From the NCBI GenBank assembly GCA_003388555.1, contig QQVD01000068.1, forward strand, positions 1 to 64,000: 64,000 nucleotides of DNA, in the 5' to 3' direction. The position numbers and the translations under genes are program-made. The notes beneath the pieces were generated by a model, which was not told where the DNA came from, ran no database searches, and was given only the letters and a program-made list of their open reading frames with translations. The stretch comes from Acidobacteriota bacterium. Lineage in GTDB: Bacteria > Acidobacteriota > Thermoanaerobaculia > Multivoradales > Multivoraceae. This document shows positions 59,027-64,000 of this stretch, one piece after another (position 1 is the stretch's first letter; each line of letters opens with the position of its first letter).

Positions 59027-59835
59027 GCGGTCAACCCCAACACCGTGGTGACCGAGCGCACCCGAGCGCGCAGCAGGCCGCGGTAGGCGGCGCGAGCCTC
59101 GCCGCCGTGCTCGAAATCGGCCTGCACCCCGGCCGGCGCGTCGAGCAGCAGAGCGTCGGGCACAGCATCGAGCACCCTGTCGATCACGTCGTCGGCGAGT
59201 GCTCTTCTTGCCTCGTCGGCGGTGCTGCGCAGAGCGCTGGCGCGCGGCAGCAGCACGTGGTCGGCGAGCTGAGCGAACCGCCGCGACGCCTTCGCTTCGT
59301 CGACCGTGGCCCAGTCGTGATGCGGGTAGAGCGCGGCGCCGTGGTCGATCATCCACAGCCCGCCGCCCTGCACCATCAGGTTCGGGTTGCGCGCGGTGCG
59401 GTCGATGTTCCAGCACAGCGCGTCGAGACAGACGATGCGACTGGCGAGCAGCGGATCGACCCCGTCGAGGTCTGCCGCGGCGTCGAAGTTGTAGGCCCCG
59501 GCGAGGAAGTCCATGCCGACGTTGACGCCGCGGCTGGCGCGCAACACGTCCTGGATCTCGGGATCCGGCTCGAGGCGGCCGAAGTCGTCGTCGAGCTCGA
59601 CCACCCGCAGCTCCGGCACCGGCAGTCCCCAGGAACGCGCCAGCCCCCCGACCACCAGCTCGGCGACCAGCGCCTTCGCCCCCTGGCCGGAGCCGCGGAA
59701 CTTCAGCACGACGGTGGCACCGTCCTCCGTCTCCACCACGGCCGGCAGCGATCCGCCCTCGCGCAGCGGCACCACGTAGCGCACCGCGCGGTCGTGGGTC
59801 CAGAGAGGCGGGGCTGACGTCGAGTCCAGGGGCAT
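59023..59835 (-). CDS. HipA-like (HipA_2) kinase-fold protein
   Basis: A 270-aa protein with the minimal HipA/PI3K-like kinase core. Key residues are in place: ATP lysine K45 (TVVLKFRG), E59, catalytic D145 with metal-binding N150 in NIDRTARNPN, and the DFG-equivalent D164 in WMIDHG. Classical HipA is about 440 aa with an N-terminal domain that this protein lacks. Known HipA toxins phosphorylate GltX, but this short family is uncharacterised. ATG 59835 is used. It leads a two-gene operon with DUF3037 and sits between heptad-repeat blocks. Confidence 0.82.
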   Translation of the reverse strand: MPLDSTSAPPLWTHDRAVRYVVPLREGGSLPAVVETEDGATVVLKFRGSGQGAKALVAELVVGGLARSWGLPVPELRVVELDDDFGRLEPDPEIQDVLRASRGVNVGMDFLAGAYNFDAAADLDGVDPLLASRIVCLDALCWNIDRTARNPNLMVQGGGLWMIDHGAALYPHHDWATVDEAKASRRFAQLADHVLLPRASALRSTADEARRALADDVIDRVLDAVPDALLLDAPAGVQADFEHGGEARAAYRGLLRARVRSVTTVLGLTA

Positions 59836-59877
59836 GGGGGTTGGGGGTTGGGGGACAGGGGTTGGGGGTCAGGGAGC
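59836..59877. repeat. Heptad-repeat block 2 (GGGGGTT)
   Basis: Six consecutive 7-bp units follow the HipA-like start codon: GGGGGTT twice, GGGGGAC, AGGGGTT, GGGGGTC, AGGGAGC. They abut the ATG of that gene, so they occupy its ribosome-binding region. Confidence 0.88.
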
Positions 59878-60235
59878 GGAGCTATCGCGGCCCGCAGACC
59901 GCTGATGGTACGACGGGCGCGAGGCACCGCGGCAGAGCCCCGGTAGACTGCGCCGCAGTCTTGCGATTCGTCCGCCCGGGATCCAACCGCGAAGGGAGAC
60001 CGGTCACCTCGCGGACGACGCGTGGCCTGCTCTCACTCCCGTTCTCCCTGCGACTGCTGACCGCTCTTCTCTCTGTCGCTTCTCCTTTTGCCTCTTGCCT
60101 TTCCCTCCCTCCCGGTCCCTTTTCCCTAGTCCCTTTTCCCTAGTCCCTTTTCCCTAGTCCCTGAGCCCTGACCCCTGACGCCCCTGACCCCTTGCCCCCC
60201 AACCCCTCTCCGCCCCTCTCGCCGCCCGTCTCGTC
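59878..60235. repeat. Intergenic region with heptad/14-bp-repeat block 3
   Basis: From 60115 to 60156 the 14-bp unit GTCCCTTTTCCCTA is repeated three times exactly; degenerate 7/14-bp units (GTCCCTGAGCCCTG, ACCCCTGACGCCCC, TGACCCCTTGCCCC) continue to 60198. It is pyrimidine-rich on the plus strand. The first part (59878-60060) shows nothing recognisable. The block ends near the GTG start of the luciferase-like gene. Confidence 0.88.
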
Positions 60236-61219
60236 GTGCTCCCGCTCTCCATCCTCGACCTCTGCCCGGTGCCCGAGGGCTCGACCCCGGTCCAGGCGCT
60301 CGCCAACAGCCGACAGCTCGCCCACGTCGCCGAGCAGCTCGGCTACCGCCGCTTCTGGATGGCGGAGCACCACAACATGCCCGGCATCGCCAGTGCCGCG
60401 ACAGCGGTGGCGCTGTGCCACGTCGGCCAGGGCACGAGCACGATCCGCCTCGGCGCCGGCGGCGTCATGCTGCCCAACCATGCGCCGCTGGTCGTCGCCG
60501 AGCAGTTCGGCACCCTGGCCTCGATCTTCCCCGGCCGCATCGACCTGGGCCTCGGCCGCGCTCCGGGGACCGATCCGATCACGGCGCACGCCCTGCGCCG
60601 CAGCCGCGACGGCGACGTCGACGACTTCCCCCGCGACGTGCTCGAGCTGCGGCAGTACTTCGCCGCAGCGGACGACGGAGCCCCGGTCACGGCAGTGCCT
60701 GGAGCCGGGCTCGGGGTGCCTCTCTGGATCCTGGGCTCGAGTCTCTACGGCGCATCTCTCGCCGCCGCACTCGGGCTGCCCTACGCCTTCGCCTCGCATT
60801 TCGCACCCGCCGCCCTCGACCAGGCGCTCGACCTCTACCGCAGCCGCTTCGAGCCCTCGGCCCAGCTCGATCGGCCGCACGTGATGCTGGGCATGAACCT
60901 CTGCGCGGCGGACGACGCCGAGGAGGCGCGGTTTCTCAGGACCTCCGGACTGCAGGCGGTGCTGAACCTGCGCCGCGGCCGGCCCGGCCTGCTGCCGCGA
61001 CCGCGAGCCGACTTCGACTCCACCCTCGGCGCCGCCGAGCGTCAGCTGCTGGACGGCTTCAGGAGCTGCTCTGCGGTGGGAGGGCCGGAGGACGTCCGCC
61101 AGGCGATGAGCTCCTTCGCCGAGCGCACCGCCGCCGACGAGCTCATCCTGGTCTCCCAGATCTGGGATCCGGCGGCGCGGGTCCGCTCGTACGAGATCGC
61201 CGCGGGTCGGGCTCAGTAG
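60236..61219 (+). CDS. LLM-class flavin-dependent oxidoreductase (luciferase-like)
   Basis: A 327-aa TIM-barrel FMN/F420 oxidoreductase of the YhbW/MsnO8-like group. Markers are the start [79 protein letters not shown], and [27 protein letters not shown]. The start GTG at 60236 gives MLPLSILDL, the family beginning. It is likely an alkane- or flavin-monooxygenase-type enzyme of unknown substrate. It is flanked by heptad-repeat blocks on both sides. Confidence 0.9.
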   Translation: MLPLSILDLCPVPEGSTPVQALANSRQLAHVAEQLGYRRFWMAEHHNMPGIASAATAVALCHVGQGTSTIRLGAGGVMLPNHAPLVVAEQFGTLASIFPGRIDLGLGRAPGTDPITAHALRRSRDGDVDDFPRDVLELRQYFAAADDGAPVTAVPGAGLGVPLWILGSSLYGASLAAALGLPYAFASHFAPAALDQALDLYRSRFEPSAQLDRPHVMLGMNLCAADDAEEARFLRTSGLQAVLNLRRGRPGLLPRPRADFDSTLGAAERQLLDGFRSCSAVGGPEDVRQAMSSFAERTAADELILVSQIWDPAARVRSYEIAAGRAQ

Positions 61220-61290
61220 GGGCTGGGGTTTGGGGGTCAGGGGTCAGGGGTTTGGGGGTCAGGGGTCAGGGGTCAGGCGTCAGGGGTTTC
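61220..61290. repeat. Heptad-repeat block 4 (GGGGTCA)
   Basis: Directly after the TAG stop of the luciferase-like gene come heptads of the GGGGTCA/GGGGTTT type, for example GGGGTCAGGGGTCAGGGGT, continuing to about 61290. It is purine-rich on the plus strand. Confidence 0.88.
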
Positions 61291-61440
61291 GAGACCGCGG
61301 CCGGGATTCTGAGCCGAAGTCGTACGACCCCGACGCACCTGCAGTGCGGTCGCCGCAACGACGCCGGCTGCATCGCGCGAGCGCCAACTCCTCCCCCTTC
61401 AGCGGGAGGACCGAGATGGGGGCGTCTCATCCAACCACTC

Positions 61441-61507
61441 CTCTTCCCTGTCCTTTGTCCCTCTTCGCTTGTCCCTTGTCCCTTTTCCCTTGTCCCTCGT
61501 CCCTCCC
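61441..61507. repeat. Heptad-repeat block 5 (TTGTCCC)
   Basis: TTGTCCC units occur at 61469 and 61476, TTTTCCC at 61483, TTGTCCC at 61490 and TCGTCCC at 61497, with further imperfect units either side. TTGTCCC is the reverse complement of GGGACAA of block 1. The block ends at the stop codon of the permease gene. Confidence 0.9.
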
Positions 61508-63964
61508 TCACTCCTCCCGCAACGTGCGCGCCGGCTCGAGCCGGACGGCGCGCAGCGCCGGGACGAAGCAGCCGATCCCGGTGACCGCGAGGAGCAGCGC
61601 CGAGACCGAGCCATAGACCCACGGATCGACCGGCTCGACACCGAAGATCTGGGTGGAGAGCACTCGCGTCACCAGGCTCGCGAGCGCCACGCCGAGCACC
61701 AGGCCCGCCGCCGCGAGCACCGCCGCCCGGCCGACGACGATGCCCAGGATCGATCGGCGCTGAGCTCCCATGGCCATCCGGATACCGAGCTCGCGCCGCC
61801 GATCGGCGACCATCTTGCCGAGCAGCGCATAGAGGCCGATGGCGGCCAGGAAGAGGGCCAGCAGGCCGAAGACCACGAGCAGTCGGGTGAGCAGGCGCGG
61901 CCTGGCGAGGGTTCCGGCGACCACCTCGTCGAACGAACGAACGCCGCTGATCGGCAGCTGCGGGTCCATGCCCCAAACCGTGGTGCGTACGAGCTCGGCC
62001 AGAGCCGGCCCCTCGGCCCGGCTGCGCAGCATGACGTTCATGGTCCGAGGCACCATGCCGAAGAGAGCGGCGCTCTGCCCATAGTTGAAGTAGACCTCGG
62101 TGCCGGCACGCTGCTCGAGACCGCGCTGGGGCACGTCCTCCAGCACGCCGACGATCTGCATCCACGGCATCTCTCCGAAGCCGGGGCGCAACCGGCGACC
62201 CACCGCATCCTGGTTCGGATAGAAGACGTCGGCGAGGCGGCGATTGATCAGCACCACCGGCGTCTCGGCGCCCTCGTCCGCCGCGTGGAAGCCGCGGCCG
62301 GCGATCACTCTCTGGTCGAGTACCTCCAGCGCGTCACTGGTCACGAACTGCCAGTAGTCGACGTTGTGGGCCGGCCCTTCGTCGGTCCGCTCGACGCCCT
62401 CGAACTCCATGTCGTTGGCGTTCAGCACCCGCTGCGGAGGCAGGCCGCTGATCGCCGCGACCTCCTCGACCTCGGGCCGGCTCCGCAGCTGCCCGAGCAG
62501 GCGGTCGTAGAAGGTCCGCTGCTCAGCGGTCTCCGGGTAGTCGCTCTGCGGCAGTCGGAGCTCGAAGGTCCAGAGCCGTTCGGAATCGAAGCCACGATCG
62601 ACCTGGAGAAGCTCCCACAGAGTGCGCACCATCAGTCCCGAACCGACCACCAGGGCCAGCGCCAGACCGACCTCGAGTACCACCAGGCCGCCCCGGACCC
62701 TCGACCAGGCCCGGTCGGAGGTGTTGCGCTGAGCTCCCTGGCGCAGCAGGGAGGCGACTCCGGTGCGTGAGAGGCTGACCGCGGGCAACAGCCCGAAGAG
62801 CACCACCGAAACGATCGAGATCGCGGCAGTGAAGGCGATGACCTGGCCGTCGAGCCCGATCTCGTCGACCCGCGGCAGGCTGTCGGGGAATTCGCGCACC
62901 AGCAGCTCGAGACCGAGATGAGCGAAGACCAGACCGAGCAACGCGCCGAGGAGCGCCAGGGCGAGATTCTCGGTCAGCAGCTGACGCAGCAGCGTGCGGC
63001 GGGACGCACCGAGCCCGGCGCGGACTGCCATCTCACGTCGGCGCGTGTCGGCTCGCGCAATCAACAGCCCTGCGACGTTGGCGCAGGCGATGAGCAGCAA
63101 GAACCCCACTGCGCCGAGCAGCGCGAAGAGAGCCGGCCGGGCACCGCCGACCACCTCCTCGTGCATCGCTGCGATATGCAGCGGATGCCCGTCCGGACTC
63201 GGACCGTGGCGCTCGCCGGCACGGTCCTCCCAGCCGGCAACCAGCGTCTGCAACTCGCTGCGAGCCTCCTCCAGAGTCACGTCCTCGCGCAGGCGACCGG
63301 CGACCCACAGGAAGTGGTTGCCGTTGCGCTCGCGATCCGACGGCCCGAAGGCCAGCGGACGCCAGATCTCGATGCCGCCCTCCTCGAGGTCGAATCCGGG
63401 GGGCATCACACCGACGACCGTGCACACCTCTCCGTTCACCGTCACGGTGTCTCCGACCAACGAATCCCTGCCGCCGAACGCTCGCTGCCAGAGCTCGTGC
63501 GACACCAAGGCCACCGGCGGTCCGCCGGCCGTGTCCTCCTCCTCGGTGAAGATCCGGCCAACCTGCGCCCTGACGCCGAAAGCCTCGAGCAGCGAGGCAC
63601 TGACCACCGCCGAGCGCACCCTCAGGGGTCGGTCCGGCGTCACCAGGCTCGACTCGCCGGCCCGGTAGGCGCCCAGTGCGCTGTAGGAGGTGCTCCACTC
63701 ACGCAGCGACATGAACTCCGGCGGATCGATCCAGAAGCGATCGAAACCCATCGTCGGGAAACTCGAGCTGATGATCACCAACCGGTCCGGCTCGGGGTAG
63801 GGCAGCGGCTCGAGCACGACGCCGCGCAGCACGCTGAACATGGCGCTGTTGGCGCCGATCCCCACCGCGAGTGTGAGAACCAGCACCACGGTGACACCGC
63901 GATCGCGGCGCAGGGCCTTGACGCCACCGAAGAGGTCGCGCACGAAACGCTCGATCGTCTGCAT
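61508..63964 (-). CDS. MacB/FtsX-type permease, acidobacterial orphan (ADOP) type
   Basis: An 818-aa protein with two MacB_PCD-FtsX units. First helix about residues 24-44, then a periplasmic MacB-like domain (FMSLREWSTSYSALGAYR), a three-helix FtsX core near residues 270-390, then a second helix, periplasmic domain, and C-terminal FtsX core ending in VRLEPARTLREE. Conserved segments are MAVRAGLGASRRTLLRQLL and LGIRMAMGAQRRSILGIVV. This duplicated form, without its own ATPase gene next to it, is characteristic of Acidobacteriota. ATG 63964 has GGAAGGAG upstream. The transported substrate is unknown. Confidence 0.92.
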   Translation of the reverse strand: MQTIERFVRDLFGGVKALRRDRGVTVVLVLTLAVGIGANSAMFSVLRGVVLEPLPYPEPDRLVIISSSFPTMGFDRFWIDPPEFMSLREWSTSYSALGAYRAGESSLVTPDRPLRVRSAVVSASLLEAFGVRAQVGRIFTEEEDTAGGPPVALVSHELWQRAFGGRDSLVGDTVTVNGEVCTVVGVMPPGFDLEEGGIEIWRPLAFGPSDRERNGNHFLWVAGRLREDVTLEEARSELQTLVAGWEDRAGERHGPSPDGHPLHIAAMHEEVVGGARPALFALLGAVGFLLLIACANVAGLLIARADTRRREMAVRAGLGASRRTLLRQLLTENLALALLGALLGLVFAHLGLELLVREFPDSLPRVDEIGLDGQVIAFTAAISIVSVVLFGLLPAVSLSRTGVASLLRQGAQRNTSDRAWSRVRGGLVVLEVGLALALVVGSGLMVRTLWELLQVDRGFDSERLWTFELRLPQSDYPETAEQRTFYDRLLGQLRSRPEVEEVAAISGLPPQRVLNANDMEFEGVERTDEGPAHNVDYWQFVTSDALEVLDQRVIAGRGFHAADEGAETPVVLINRRLADVFYPNQDAVGRRLRPGFGEMPWMQIVGVLEDVPQRGLEQRAGTEVYFNYGQSAALFGMVPRTMNVMLRSRAEGPALAELVRTTVWGMDPQLPISGVRSFDEVVAGTLARPRLLTRLLVVFGLLALFLAAIGLYALLGKMVADRRRELGIRMAMGAQRRSILGIVVGRAAVLAAAGLVLGVALASLVTRVLSTQIFGVEPVDPWVYGSVSALLLAVTGIGCFVPALRAVRLEPARTLREE

Positions 63965-64000
63965 GGGGGCTCCTTCCACGACGCCCCTCCAGCCGTCCGG

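Noticed and set aside
58374-61507. CRISPR array
   Set aside because: The repeats are 7-14 bp, tandem without unique spacers, and no cas genes are present.

Overview
The window is very GC-rich, densely packed bacterial chromosome with long ORFs, frequent GTG and TTG starts and many 4-bp ATGA/GTGA gene overlaps. No phage, plasmid, insertion sequence or CRISPR array is visible. The gene content points to Acidobacteriota, probably a Thermoanaerobaculia-like lineage. The main reasons are an orphan MacB/FtsX-type permease of the acidobacterial duplicated kind at the right edge, a Chlamydia-type (class Ic) ribonucleotide reductase, a type II DAHP synthase, and a GlnRS with a matching tRNA-Gln. The lineage is an inference; no rRNA or other marker is present to settle it.

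Layout, left to right. 0.1-3.5 kb (minus): tRNA-Gln(TTG), a LolB-like lipoprotein and a large TPR protein, an order resembling the TPR-lolB-ispE-tRNAGln-prs block of Pseudomonas. 4.1-9.4 kb: a probable c-di-GMP receptor (MshEN plus GAF-like), an HU protein, dtd, ssb and mutS. 9.7-15.3 kb (plus): tsaB-rimI, a DUF465 gene with a strong promoter and terminator, then psd-pssA with a catalytically dead aspartate-semialdehyde dehydrogenase homologue, and trxB. 15.4-20.4 kb: an M48 protease and a TRAP transporter whose binding-protein gene converges on the permease genes. 20.5-31.3 kb: MATE exporter, acyl-CoA ligase, transglutaminase/TPR lipoprotein, DUF4126, murJ, a PilZ-TM-AMIN fusion and DAHP synthase. 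31.6-41.8 kb: queuosine-precursor transporter, FmdB zinc ribbon, TerB-like protein, a degenerate sulfatase-fold lipoprotein, an aminotransferase, PilT, an M14 carboxypeptidase and an L,D-transpeptidase with a related partner. 41.9-50.2 kb: nrdA-nrdB and a convergent gltX/glnS pair. 50.6-55.2 kb: acyl-CoA dehydrogenase, trkA-trkH and a convergent ptsN. 55.4 kb: an orphan small RNA gene. 55.7-64 kb: CoA-transferase, class V aminotransferase, a DUF3037/HipA-like kinase pair, a luciferase-like oxidoreductase and the permease.

Functional themes. Envelope biogenesis: murJ, AMIN domain, L,D-transpeptidase, M14 amidase, LolB, psd/pssA. c-di-GMP and type IV pilus control: MshEN protein, PilZ-AMIN, PilT. 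Potassium control: trkAH beside ptsN. Nucleotide, replication and translation housekeeping: nrdAB, ssb, mutS, gltX, glnS, dtd, tsaB.

The most unusual feature is that nearly every intergenic space from 58.37 to 61.51 kb consists of degenerate 7-bp (or 14-bp) tandem repeats, surrounding the DUF3037/HipA-like kinase pair. The strongest undescribed candidates are that pair, the small RNA at 55.47 kb, and the PilZ-TM-AMIN protein.
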